From Bifidobacterium apousia (lineage in GTDB: Bacteria > Actinomycetota > Actinomycetes > Actinomycetales > Bifidobacteriaceae): a stretch of 64,000 bases of DNA. Made by a program: the position numbers and the translations under genes. Within the stretch, counting starts at the first letter, position 1; each line of letters opens with the position of its first letter. The notes under the pieces are model-generated. The model saw only the letters and a program-made list of their open reading frames with translations, made no database searches and was not told the DNA's origin. Shown in pieces: positions 48,597 through 56,797 of the stretch. Location: positions 186,001 to 250,000 of the forward strand of contig NZ_VMHK01000001.1 of the NCBI RefSeq assembly GCF_007559275.1. The letters are read 5' to 3'.

Positions 48597-49637
48597 TCAG
48601 CCCTGCTTGGCCTCTGCTTGGCTCGGGGTTTGTGAGGCTTTTCTGCCTGCCCTCCTCTGCCGTTGTTCCAGCTCAAGTATCCCTTCGGCCGTGTCGCGGT
48701 CGGTGGCCAGTGCAGAGATGAGCCCAGCCCGCAGACAGGCGAGGATGCTGGCAACCTTTTGCGGCCCCCAGGCCACGCCTATGACCAGAGGGATCCGCTT
48801 CAGGCGTTCGAATTCAATCGATATAGTGCGTTCACACAGGCTGGTTCGGATGTGGCGACCCTGGGCATCGATGTGATGCCCGCAGATGTGTCCCACGGCC
48901 TTGAGCTCGGTCACCTCCTTGATGAAAGCCGCATTCTCGTAGTCTTTGAAAATGTGTCCTGACCTTCCCTCCTTGACCGACCCGACTCCCACCACCGCAA
49001 CGTCGGCGTGTCCGCCCAGAGTCAGGGTGTCGGCGATCTGGCGTTCTTTGCGCATGGCTTCAGCTACGGATGTCGAAGAAAGGATCATGGGCACCGGCAG
49101 CGACGAGTAGCTGCCGCCCAGTCGCTGGGCCAGCATGCGGCATATCTCCGGTGAATCCGTCATAGGATTGGTCGGCGACAGGGAACCGATCATCTGCACG
49201 ACCTTGGACTTTGCCCAGTTTTGCAGGGGAACTTCTCGAACCGTGTAGGCGACGGCGTTGCCATTGGAGACGGTTATCAAAGAGTCGGGCCTGGTCTGCT
49301 CAACCAGGAGAGCCGCCGCGCTTCGGGGTACGACATCATACCCGGTGCATCCTTGCGGTGGCTCCGAGACCCGAGCACAACGGAGGTTGAATTGCCGGAT
49401 CAGCCTGGACTCCAGGTCTTCAAGCCGTTCCAGTGGATTCTCAATGGAGATCTTTACCAGTCCTCGCTCTTGGGCCTCTTTCAGCATCCGGGAGACGGAG
49501 GGGCGGGAATAGCCTGTCTCTGTGGCGATCTGGGACTGCAGCATGTGGTCCTGGTAGTACATGCGGGCTATGCGAAGAAGCAGCTGGACCCGCTTGCGAG
49601 CATCCGAGCTGGTCATCATCTGTAAATCGCTGAACAT
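48597..49637 (-). CDS. SorC/DeoR-type sugar-binding transcriptional regulator
   Basis: A 346-residue regulator. The N-terminal helix-turn-helix is RIARMYYQDHMLQSQIATETGYSRPSVSRMLKEAQERGLVKISI, characteristic of the SorC family; the C-terminal domain (from ~65) is the sugar-phosphate-binding Rossmann-like fold, with VSNGNAVAYTVREV and ADVAVVGVGSVKEG. It diverges from the lactonase operon and should repress it until a pathway phosphate ester appears. The first ATG (49637) lies inside one operator copy and has no ribosome site, so it could be leaderless or start at 49619. A 6-bp hairpin overlaps its stop codon. Confidence 0.9.
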   Translation of the reverse strand: MFSDLQMMTSSDARKRVQLLLRIARMYYQDHMLQSQIATETGYSRPSVSRMLKEAQERGLVKISIENPLERLEDLESRLIRQFNLRCARVSEPPQGCTGYDVVPRSAAALLVEQTRPDSLITVSNGNAVAYTVREVPLQNWAKSKVVQMIGSLSPTNPMTDSPEICRMLAQRLGGSYSSLPVPMILSSTSVAEAMRKERQIADTLTLGGHADVAVVGVGSVKEGRSGHIFKDYENAAFIKEVTELKAVGHICGHHIDAQGRHIRTSLCERTISIEFERLKRIPLVIGVAWGPQKVASILACLRAGLISALATDRDTAEGILELEQRQRRAGRKASQTPSQAEAKQG

Positions 49638-49644
49638 ATGTACA
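49631..49644. promoter_or_regulatory. Operator copy 1 (TGAACATATGTACA) for the SorC-type regulator
   Basis: A near-palindromic 14-mer at the regulator's own start. A 13-base exact inverted copy occurs at 49750-49762. Two matching sites in one divergent promoter region strongly suggest the binding site of the adjacent regulator, and this one would give autoregulation. Confidence 0.65.
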
Positions 49645-49701
49645 TTTTATCAGAATTCGCATACACGAGCCTAGCTGTCCCAAATGGTCTAAAGAAAGCT
49701 C

Positions 49702-49729
49702 TTGTAATGCTGGAAATGAAATATATAAA
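49702..49729 (+). promoter_or_regulatory. Candidate promoter of the lactonase operon
   Basis: TTGTAA (49702-49707) and TATAAA (49724-49729) with a 16-base spacer in AT-rich sequence. The predicted transcript start (~49736) lies just before operator copy 2 at 49750-49762, a good position for repression. Confidence 0.5.
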
Positions 49730-49749
49730 GATATAAATTTATTCTTCAA

Positions 49750-49762
49750 GTACATATGTTCA
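49750..49762. promoter_or_regulatory. Operator copy 2 (GTACATATGTTCA) for the SorC-type regulator
   Basis: The exact reverse complement of bases 49631-49643. It lies 120 bases before the lactonase start and just downstream of the candidate promoter. Confidence 0.65.
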
Positions 49763-49813
49763 TCGATATCCTTGTTGTTCTCTGATGGCTCCCATAGTCT
49801 GTTTCCTGTCAAA

Positions 49814-49845
49814 GGCACCGGAAGAAAAGCCTGAAGACCGGTGCC
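49814..49845 (+). promoter_or_regulatory. 8-bp hairpin in the leader of the lactonase operon
   Basis: GGCACCGG (49814-49821) and CCGGTGCC (49838-49845) are perfectly complementary, with a 16-base loop. It lies between the predicted transcript start and the ribosome site (AAGGAG) of the lactonase gene. It may stabilise the transcript or take part in control. Confidence 0.45.
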
Positions 49846-49881
49846 GCGAAGTCGCAGAGCACAAACAACAAAGGAGTTCAC

Positions 49882-50871
49882 ATGGCATTCGCACGAACCA
49901 TTCTGGGTGATGTCGATCCGAGCACGCTTGGCGTAGTCAACAGCCACGACCATCTGATCCGGGTGGGAGCCGGTGAGGTCTACCTGGACAAGGACCATCA
50001 ACTGGATTCAGTCGAGAAGGCAGAGACCGAGGCCGGCTATTTCGCCAAGGCCTCGCTGAAGTGGAGCAAGCAGGGCGGCACCGTGGTGGACATGTGCCCC
50101 ATCAACTGCGGCCGTGACATCGAGAAGCTGGCTGAGGTGGCCCGCTCGGTGGAGAACCTGCAGATCATAGGGGCCACCGGCTTCCATCGTGAGCATGTCT
50201 ACCTGGAGACCCAGTCCCACTGGATCAACCGCTACAGCGTCGATCAGATCGCCGATCTGGTCATCGCCGATATCCGTGAGGGCATCGATCGCAACGACTA
50301 CACCGGCCCCCTGGTGGATCGCAGCCCCTATAAGGCAGGTGTCATCAAGATCGGCACTGCTTACGGCGAGATCACGCCTTTCGAGCATAAGTGCATGGAG
50401 GCTGCTGCCAAGGCGGCCATCGAAACCGGCGCTCCCATCAACACACACACCACCTATGGAACCTGTGGCCTGGAACAGGCCCAGACTCTGATCGGGCTGG
50501 GGGTCCCCGCGGACCAGATCGCCATCGGCCACATTCAGCGCAATGCTGATGTCTACTACCTGGAGGAGATCCTGGATCTGGGCGTTTACCTGGAAATCGA
50601 CGGCACCAACAGGATCAAGTATCAGCCCGATTCCAACAGGATGATGGAGCTCAAGGCTTTCAAGAAAGACGGCTATGAGGACCGTATCCTCCTGGGCACG
50701 GACTCCGGCAAGCGCTCCTACCAGAAGGTCTACGGCTCTGTGAGCGGCGTGGACTACAACCCGGCAGTGGACGGCCCCCGCATGATCGCCGAAGGCTTTG
50801 ATCCCGACTACGTGGACAAGCTGCTCATCCGCAACGCCCACAACTTCTTCTCCTTCCGTAAGGAGGCCTGA
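49882..50871 (+). CDS. Phosphotriesterase-family (phospho-)lactonase
   Basis: A 329-residue TIM-barrel metal enzyme of the phosphotriesterase/amidohydrolase superfamily. All ligands of the binuclear centre are present: His22 and His24 (HDH), carbamylated Lys156 (VIKIGTAYG), His189 (NTHTTYG), His217 (IGHIQRN) and Asp274 (LGTDSG). Related proteins from Listeria, Bacillus and Mycoplasma are known phospho-furanose lactonases. Placed before UlaD- and UlaE-like genes, it most likely opens a sugar-lactone phosphate, the step done by the unrelated UlaG in the E. coli ascorbate pathway. It starts with AAAGGAG upstream and is followed after 5 bases by the decarboxylase. Confidence 0.88.
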   Translation: MAFARTILGDVDPSTLGVVNSHDHLIRVGAGEVYLDKDHQLDSVEKAETEAGYFAKASLKWSKQGGTVVDMCPINCGRDIEKLAEVARSVENLQIIGATGFHREHVYLETQSHWINRYSVDQIADLVIADIREGIDRNDYTGPLVDRSPYKAGVIKIGTAYGEITPFEHKCMEAAAKAAIETGAPINTHTTYGTCGLEQAQTLIGLGVPADQIAIGHIQRNADVYYLEEILDLGVYLEIDGTNRIKYQPDSNRMMELKAFKKDGYEDRILLGTDSGKRSYQKVYGSVSGVDYNPAVDGPRMIAEGFDPDYVDKLLIRNAHNFFSFRKEA

Positions 50872-50876
50872 GCGCG

Positions 50877-51551
50877 ATGGCAGCAGACAAGACCCTGGAA
50901 CGCCCCCAGCTTCAGATCGCGCTGGACACCTTTGATATGCCCTCGGCCCTGAGGCCTCTGAATGCGGCCGTCAGCCAAGTGGATGTCATCGAGTGCGGAA
51001 CGGTCCTGATCATCGCCGAAGGGCTGAGAGCCGTGCGCGAGATCCGTGCTCTCTATCCCAATAAGACCATCCTGGCTGATGTCAGGATCGCCGAGGCTGG
51101 TGCGGTCATCTCCCGCGCCTGCTTCGAGGCGGGTGCCAGCTGGGTCTCGGTGGTCGCCGGGGCCAGCATGACCACGGTCGAGCAGGTGGTGAAGGTGGCC
51201 CAGGAGTTCGGCGGTGAGGTCCAGATTGAGCTGGGTGAAACCTACGATCCCGAACAGGCGCGCGAATGGCGGCGACTTGGAGCTACCCAGGTCATCGTCC
51301 ATCGTTCTCGCGACGCTGAAGCGGCCGGAAAGCTGACCTGGGGGGAGGACGACAAGGATCGCATCCGCCAGCTGCATCAGATGGGCTTCAAGGTCACTGT
51401 GACCGGCGGGGTCACGGCCAAGGATCTGCCCTTCTTCCAAGGAGTTCCCGTCGGAGTGGTGATCTCCGGCCGCGGCATTGTCAAGGCTGACGACCCCCTG
51501 GCCGCTGCGACCGAGCTGCGGGAGACCATCGGCAGGGTGTGGCCGCAATGA
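50877..51551 (+). CDS. ulaD: UlaD-like 3-keto-L-gulonate-6-phosphate decarboxylase with altered active site
   Basis: A 224-residue enzyme of the OMP-decarboxylase suprafamily, alignable with E. coli UlaD over its whole length. Matching residues include Asp17, Glu39 (E. coli Glu33) and the VHRSRDAEAAG stretch with the Arg139 equivalent, and TVTGG near the C-terminus. However the catalytic D-x-K-x-x-D motif reads LADVRIAEAG: Asp68 is kept, but Lys64 and Asp67 of E. coli become Arg70 and Glu73. The family reaction is loss of CO2 from 3-keto-L-gulonate 6-phosphate to give L-xylulose 5-phosphate. The substitutions suggest a different substrate or mechanism. The stop overlaps the epimerase start. 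Confidence 0.85.
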   Translation: MAADKTLERPQLQIALDTFDMPSALRPLNAAVSQVDVIECGTVLIIAEGLRAVREIRALYPNKTILADVRIAEAGAVISRACFEAGASWVSVVAGASMTTVEQVVKVAQEFGGEVQIELGETYDPEQAREWRRLGATQVIVHRSRDAEAAGKLTWGEDDKDRIRQLHQMGFKVTVTGGVTAKDLPFFQGVPVGVVISGRGIVKADDPLAAATELRETIGRVWPQ

Positions 51552-52417
51552 GCGGCAGCATCACCCTGGGCATCTATGAGAAGGCCCTGAAGTCCCCCGC
51601 CGAGCCGGATGATTGGGATGCGTTCATGTCCCAGGTGGCGGCCGATGGGTTCACCTTCATGGATCTGTCCATTGACGAAAGCGACAAGCGGATGGCCCGC
51701 TTGGACTGGACGGCTGCCCAGGCTTCCACCTTCCGTCAGGCCGCTGACCGCCAGGGCGTCCAGGTCGGAGGGATCTGCCTGAGCTGCCACCGTAAGGTTG
51801 GCCCTGGCTCGGCCGATCCGGCTGTCCGCCGTCAGGCCTATGAGATCTTCCTCAAGGCGATCGATCTGGCTCATGAGGCGGGCATTCCCCTGATTCAGGT
51901 AGCCGGTTACTACGCCTACTACGAGGACCCTGATCCCGACCAGCGCGCCAGGTATGTGGAGGTTTTGGCCAGGGCGGCTGAGTATGCGGCCCAGGCCGGC
52001 GTCATGCTGGGCATAGAGAATGTGGATGGCAATGACATCACCTCCATCACCAAGGGTCTGGCCATCTGCGATCAGGTCGGGTCCTCCTGGTTGAGCATGT
52101 ACCCGGATATCGGCAACCTCTACGAGCAGGAGCTGGATGCCGTGGCTGAGCTCAGGGCTGGAGCCGGCAGAATGCTGGCCATCCATGTCAAGGATGTGCT
52201 CCCAGGGCAGCCGCGTCGCATCACCATGGGCGAGGGCTGTGCCGATTTTCCCACGGCTTTCGCCGAGCTGGCCCGGCAATCCTGGTCGGGGCGGATCATG
52301 CTGGAGATGTGGAACGATGATTCGGACCAGGCCGATCAGATCGTCGCGAATGCAAGGAAGAAAGTGGAAACCTGGCTGCGAGGGGCTGACATGGAGGTGC
52401 TTGACCCCAGAGGCTGA
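51548..52417 (+). CDS. ulaE: UlaE-like L-xylulose-5-phosphate 3-epimerase
   Basis: A 289-residue TIM-barrel epimerase. The start MSGSITLGIYEKALKSP matches the beginning of UlaE/SgaU proteins, and conserved segments are GGICLSCHRK, LIQVAGYYAYYE, LGIENVDGN (metal-binding Glu), YPDIGNLYE (Asp), HVKD (His) and LEMWNDD (Glu), giving the usual E-D-H-E metal centre. The family interconverts L-xylulose 5-phosphate and L-ribulose 5-phosphate. It overlaps the decarboxylase gene by 4 bases. About 210 bases separate it from the kinase gene, with a G/C-rich dyad in between. Confidence 0.88.
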   Translation: MSGSITLGIYEKALKSPAEPDDWDAFMSQVAADGFTFMDLSIDESDKRMARLDWTAAQASTFRQAADRQGVQVGGICLSCHRKVGPGSADPAVRRQAYEIFLKAIDLAHEAGIPLIQVAGYYAYYEDPDPDQRARYVEVLARAAEYAAQAGVMLGIENVDGNDITSITKGLAICDQVGSSWLSMYPDIGNLYEQELDAVAELRAGAGRMLAIHVKDVLPGQPRRITMGEGCADFPTAFAELARQSWSGRIMLEMWNDDSDQADQIVANARKKVETWLRGADMEVLDPRG

Positions 52418-52455
52418 AGTACAGGTCGCAGCGGTCACGGTTGCGACCCGGGGGT

Positions 52456-52487
52456 GGTTGTGCCGGTCCTCCACCCCCTTGGCATCG
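52456..52487 (+). terminator. 8-bp G/C hairpin after the epimerase gene
   Basis: GGGGGTGG and CCACCCCC pair around a 13-base loop, about 35 bases after the epimerase stop; no T-run follows. It may attenuate transcription between the enzymes and the kinase/transporter genes. Another small dyad (GTCGCA/TGCGAC) lies just before it. Confidence 0.4.
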
Positions 52488-52629
52488 GCAGGGAGGCAAT
52501 GATGCCAGCGGTCGCCCCTGGAGGGTCGACCCGATCGGTGCGAGTTTGAATGTGACAGGTCGTAATACGGAATGAAGCGGACGTCGTGGTCCATTCTAGA
52601 GAAGCGGCCATGTAGACAAGGAGCAAGTG

Positions 52630-53586
52630 ATGGCAGAACATGCATATGACCTTTCGACCATAGGAGAGGGGCAGATCAGGCTCACGGTCAGGAGGGGGGA
52701 GCGGCTGATGAACGCCCGGTCGGTCCTGATGAATCCAGCCTGTTCCGAGGCCAATGTGGCTGGAGTGTTGGCTCAGCTTCAGCGCAAGACCCTGTGGACC
52801 TCTTCGCTGCCGGAGGGGGATTTGGGCGAATACGTCCTGAGCGAGTACAGGTCTGTGGGTGTTGATCTGAGCACCATGGTCCGCAAGCCGGCCAGCCGAA
52901 TCGCCCTCTACTTCATGGAGCCGGGCGAACCCCCCATGCCGGCCAACGTCATCTACGACCGCGAGTACACCCCCTTCAGGTCGACGGGGATCGAGGATTA
53001 CGACTGGGACCGGATGCTGGACACCCGCCTGCTCTTCCTGACCGGCATCACCGCGGCCCTGACCGATACCACCGCTCAGGTGGTGACTTATGCGGCCGAG
53101 CAGGCGGAGAAGCGCGGCATCGACATCGCCTTTGACGTGAACTTCCGCAGCAAGCTTTGGTCTGGTGACCAGGCCAGAAAGGTTTTGGAGCCCATCGCTC
53201 ATAAGGCCCGCATTCTCTTCTGCTCCATCAAGGACGCCAAAAGCGTCTTCGGAATCGAGGGGACAGGCGAGGAGGTCTGCGAGCAGCTCTACCAGCGCTT
53301 CGGCAATGAGTACATTGTTTCCACCAATCACTTGGATGGTCCTTACTTGAGAACCTCCAAGGGAATCAAGAAGTACGTCACCACGACGGTTCCGGTGGTG
53401 GATCGTCCCGGCGCCGGGGATTCCTTCGTGGCTGCCACCCTCCACGGCTTCCTCTCCGATGATGTGGAGTGCGGTGTCAGGTGGGGACAGCGGGCCGCCG
53501 AGTATGCCCTGACGCATATGGGCGATCTGACCCGTATCCGCGCCCAGGAACTGGATATTCCGCTGGGCGGGGATATCAACCGTTGA
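52630..53586 (+). CDS. PfkB-family carbohydrate kinase (KdgK-like)
   Basis: A 318-residue ribokinase-superfamily kinase. Substrate-binding N-terminal features such as NVAGVLAQLQRKTLWTSSLPEGDLGEYVLSEYRSVGVDLS are as in 2-keto-3-deoxygluconate kinases, and the catalytic DRPGAGDSFVAATLHGFL carries the nucleotide loop and the base Asp (GAGD). KdgK-like enzymes phosphorylate sugar acids. In this cluster it most likely phosphorylates the imported lactone or sugar acid, replacing the PTS that does so in the classical ascorbate pathway. ATG 52630 is used (a GTG lies just before); AAGGAG is upstream. Confidence 0.9.
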   Translation: MAEHAYDLSTIGEGQIRLTVRRGERLMNARSVLMNPACSEANVAGVLAQLQRKTLWTSSLPEGDLGEYVLSEYRSVGVDLSTMVRKPASRIALYFMEPGEPPMPANVIYDREYTPFRSTGIEDYDWDRMLDTRLLFLTGITAALTDTTAQVVTYAAEQAEKRGIDIAFDVNFRSKLWSGDQARKVLEPIAHKARILFCSIKDAKSVFGIEGTGEEVCEQLYQRFGNEYIVSTNHLDGPYLRTSKGIKKYVTTTVPVVDRPGAGDSFVAATLHGFLSDDVECGVRWGQRAAEYALTHMGDLTRIRAQELDIPLGGDINR

Positions 53587-53717
53587 CCGTTCCTTCATGA
53601 TCCAAGGCCGCCGCAGCATTCTCCAAGGAAGGAGAGAGCGACCTGGATCCTCAGGTCAGATCCGTACGGGGGTCGGGCCGCCATCATCATGACCATCCGA
53701 GAAAGAAAAGCACCATT

Positions 53718-55079
53718 ATGAGTGATACACATGTCACACAGGCCGGGGAGACACTGACCGCATACGAGCAGATAGACGCTCGTCCCCTGACCGGACATCA
53801 GAAAAGCATCATCGGCCTGGCCATAGCCGGCAACATATCCGAATTCTTCGATATGTTCCTGATTGGTTTCGTGGTCTCCCTCCTGACTTCGGCCTGGCAC
53901 CTGACCGGGGTTTCCGCTGGAATCATCCTGGCCTGCTCCGGGCTGGGCACGGTCATCGGATCCATCCTCTGGGGGCGTTTGGCCGATCGCTTCGGCCGCA
54001 AGCATGCCTTCCAGTGGTGTGTTCTCTGCTTCGTGGTCTTCACGGCCCTGTCAGTCTTCCTGCCTGACGGTGCCTGGATCCTGCTGGCCATCCTGCGCAT
54101 CGGCGTGGGTGTCGGCGTAGGCGGCCTGAACATCATCTCCATCCCCTACGTCCAGGAATTCGTGCCGGCCAGACAGCGCGGCATGCTCTCCGGCCTGGCC
54201 TCGGTCTTCATTCCTCTGGGTCTGCTCCTGGGATCCGTCTCGCAGAGCCTGATTGGCGACAATTGGCGCGTGCTGGTGGCCCTGGGCGTTATCCCTGTCC
54301 TTCTTCTGTTCTGGTTGGCGACGGTGCCGGAGTCCCCTCGTTTCTATCAGAGCGTGGGACGTGACAATGATGCCCGCAAGGCCTTGGCATGGGCTCTTGA
54401 GCTTCCCGCGGACCAGGTCGGCGCCCTGCCCAAGGTCGAGCAGGAGCAGAAGGCCAGTTATCGTCTGCTTCTGTCCAAGCATCTAAGGCCGCTGGTCATC
54501 ATTTCGGTTGGCTCCTTCTGCTTCATTCTGGGTTCCTTCGCCATCCAATCCTGGGGTCAAACGCTGATGAAGGATGCTTTCGGCTTCTCAACGCAGATGG
54601 TGGCCTACCTGTTCATGGGCGTCTCCGTGGCCGACTGCATCGGCAGATTCGGCTCTGCCTGGCTGGCTGACATCATCGGTCGGCGTTGGACCATGTTCTC
54701 CTTCGGCATCATCGGGGCTCTGGGATGCTTCTACGCGGCCTTCTTCCACAATTCCGGCTGGCAGTTCTACATCGCTGTCCTGGTCATCATGACCTTCGCC
54801 GACGGTGTCTTCGGCATTCTCAACGCTTTCGGCGGCGAGCAGTTACCCAACGATGTTCGTTCCACCGGACTGGGGCTGGGATACGGCATCGGCGCCACGG
54901 CCAAGATCGTAGGCCCTATATTCATGGGGCTCCTGGTGGGCGGCGACTATGTCTCCCAGCACATCAACATCGGCGTTGTCACCACGGCATTCACCTTCTT
55001 CGGTGTCTGCCTGGTCATCGGCGCTGTTATTTATCTCTTTGCCCAGGAGACCAAGGGCAAGGATCTGGAAAGCCTGTGA
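53718..55079 (+). CDS. MFS transporter (sugar/metabolite:H+ symporter type)
   Basis: A 453-residue, twelve-helix MFS permease. The first-half signature WGRLADRFGRKHAF, the conserved SIPYVQEFVPARQRGMLSGLA and the helix-6 ending PESPRFYQSVGR mark the sugar-porter/metabolite symporter branch. The second half has SAWLADIIGRRWTMF. The N-terminal ~35 residues are cytoplasmic. As it lies inside the lactonase/decarboxylase/kinase cluster, it is the probable importer of the pathway substrate in unphosphorylated form. Confidence 0.9.
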   Translation: MSDTHVTQAGETLTAYEQIDARPLTGHQKSIIGLAIAGNISEFFDMFLIGFVVSLLTSAWHLTGVSAGIILACSGLGTVIGSILWGRLADRFGRKHAFQWCVLCFVVFTALSVFLPDGAWILLAILRIGVGVGVGGLNIISIPYVQEFVPARQRGMLSGLASVFIPLGLLLGSVSQSLIGDNWRVLVALGVIPVLLLFWLATVPESPRFYQSVGRDNDARKALAWALELPADQVGALPKVEQEQKASYRLLLSKHLRPLVIISVGSFCFILGSFAIQSWGQTLMKDAFGFSTQMVAYLFMGVSVADCIGRFGSAWLADIIGRRWTMFSFGIIGALGCFYAAFFHNSGWQFYIAVLVIMTFADGVFGILNAFGGEQLPNDVRSTGLGLGYGIGATAKIVGPIFMGLLVGGDYVSQHINIGVVTTAFTFFGVCLVIGAVIYLFAQETKGKDLESL

Positions 55080-55173
55080 GGATACGCAGCAGGGTCTGTG
55101 CACGCAGGTAAGCAAACCGGGCCGGCTTTTCGCAGGAAGGGTCGGCCCCTTATTGGGAATGGTGGTGGTTCGT

Positions 55174-55866
55174 ATGACGTCCTTGGCTGATTTTTCTGAT
55201 GAGGTACGTGTCGAAGTGGGATTGGTTCGTGAGCATGTTGCCGCCCTGCATGAGCAGTTGATCAAGTGGGGGCTGGTGGTGTGGACGGCGGGGAATGTCT
55301 CGCAACGCCTGCATTCAGCCGACTTGCTGGTGATCAAGCCATCCGGGGTGCGCTACGAGCAGTTAACGCCGGAATCAATGGTGGTCACGGATCTGGAAGG
55401 GCATGTGGTGGACGGATCTGCCGCCCCCTCCTCGGATGTGTTTTCGCACGCCTACATCTACCGGCACATGCCTGAAGTATTTGGCGTGGTGCATACGCAT
55501 TCGACCTTTGCTACGGCCTTTGCTGCAGTGGGCCGGTCAATTCCATGCGTATTGACGATGATGGGTGACGAGTTCGGTGGTCCGGTGCCGGTGGGTCCCT
55601 TCGCCTTGATTGGTTCGGACCAGATAGGTCGTGGGGTGGTCGAAACCCTGGCGGAACATCCGGGCTGTCCTGCGGTGCTCATGCGCAATCACGGCCCCTT
55701 CACGGTCGGTGCTGATGCTGAGGCTGCGGTCAAGGCGGCGGCGATGACGGAGGAGGTGGCGCGTACGGTGTGGGCTGCTGAGCAAATCGGTACGCCTGTG
55801 CCATTGTCCGACGAGGATGTGGCCAGTCTGAACGACCGTTATCAGCACGTGTACGGCCAGCACTAA
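55174..55866 (+). CDS. AraD/UlaF-like L-ribulose-5-phosphate 4-epimerase
   Basis: A 230-residue class II aldolase-fold protein, the same length as E. coli AraD and UlaF. Landmarks are LVVWTAGNVSQRL, KPSGVRYEQLTPESMVVTDL, the zinc ligands H-T-H in VVHTHSTFATAFAAVG, and MRNHGPFTVGADAEAAVKAA with the third His. The family interconverts L-ribulose 5-phosphate and D-xylulose 5-phosphate. With the UlaD- and UlaE-like genes upstream it would complete the route to D-xylulose 5-phosphate. ATG 55174 is preferred; 55159 is possible. Confidence 0.88.
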   Translation: MTSLADFSDEVRVEVGLVREHVAALHEQLIKWGLVVWTAGNVSQRLHSADLLVIKPSGVRYEQLTPESMVVTDLEGHVVDGSAAPSSDVFSHAYIYRHMPEVFGVVHTHSTFATAFAAVGRSIPCVLTMMGDEFGGPVPVGPFALIGSDQIGRGVVETLAEHPGCPAVLMRNHGPFTVGADAEAAVKAAAMTEEVARTVWAAEQIGTPVPLSDEDVASLNDRYQHVYGQH

Positions 55867-55950
55867 ATCGGAATACGATACCTCGCCCTGGCAGGTGAGT
55901 GTCGAGAGTGTAGGTGCTCGCGGGGGCAGATTCGAATTAGACTGGAGGCT

Positions 55951-56571
55951 ATGACCAGATCTTCCCAAGAAGTGCAGCGGCAACTGGATCGGATCGTGGC
56001 CCTGGGCTATCCGGATGTGGCGGACATCAGCGCCGCCGCCTTCAGAGCCTTGGCCCAACCCCTGATTTCCGCGCTGGAGTCCACTGAGCTGGGCGAGCAG
56101 ATCCTGCTCATCCCCACCAGAGAGCTGGTCTCGCCCGAGTCGCTGATCGCCCGGACCAGCATCAACCGCATGGCCGGCTTCACCACCATGCCGCCGCGTG
56201 ACATCGCCAGCTTCCTGCCCCAGAACGGGTTCGAGCCGCCCGAGGGTCCCTTTTACATCGTCCTGGAGCCGCATACCGGGACCTGCTACACCAACCGCGA
56301 ACCCGACGTGGCCCGCAAACTGATCGACTCCGACGACCGCCTCCCTCTGACCTTGGAGGAGGGTCTGGCCATCGCCACCCAGCATCCCGACTGGCTGGCG
56401 GTCAAGAACGGCTTCAACCTGCTGGGGTCCCACAGCGCCGATGGGCGTGTGCCCAGCATCTGGATGAGCCAGAACGCCCCCCGCCTGGGTTCGGTCTGGC
56501 CCAACTCGCGTCACACCTGGCTGGGCAACGCCTACTGCGAGGGCCGTCGCGGCGTCTCCCTTTTCCAGTGA
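55951..56571 (+). CDS. DUF5701 family protein
   Basis: A 206-residue soluble protein. The order of conserved segments (GYPDVADISAAAFRALAQPL, LLIPTRELVSPESLI, GFEPPEGPFYIVLEP, LPLTLEEGLAIATQHPDWL, GFNLLGSHSADGRVPSIWMSQNAPRLG, HTWLGNAYCEGRRGVS) is that of DUF5701, a widespread actinobacterial family without known function. GGAGG precedes the ATG. It shares no operon logic with the sugar-acid cluster before it or with leuA after it. Confidence 0.8.
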   Translation: MTRSSQEVQRQLDRIVALGYPDVADISAAAFRALAQPLISALESTELGEQILLIPTRELVSPESLIARTSINRMAGFTTMPPRDIASFLPQNGFEPPEGPFYIVLEPHTGTCYTNREPDVARKLIDSDDRLPLTLEEGLAIATQHPDWLAVKNGFNLLGSHSADGRVPSIWMSQNAPRLGSVWPNSRHTWLGNAYCEGRRGVSLFQ

Positions 56572-56797
56572 GCACTCTGTCAGCGCTTGCATCGTGTGGT
56601 ATTTGCATCCTTGGCAACCTCGCAAATTATGCCAGGCTCCGCGCGCTCGCCTTCCGCTGCGTCGTAATGCGGACCCGGACCGCATGTCCCGGCCCTCCTC
56701 CGGTAAGATAATGACACCCCCGGTGCGGTTTCGACATGCCCGAACGCCTATAGCCGGGCGACATTGTGGTTTCCGACGAACGAAAGAAGGAGGAGAG

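Noticed and set aside
48591-48606. GCAGGG-TCAG-CCCTGC hairpin at the end of the SorC-type gene as a terminator
   Set aside because: It overlaps the stop codon and has no T-run on either strand, so I did not call it a terminator.
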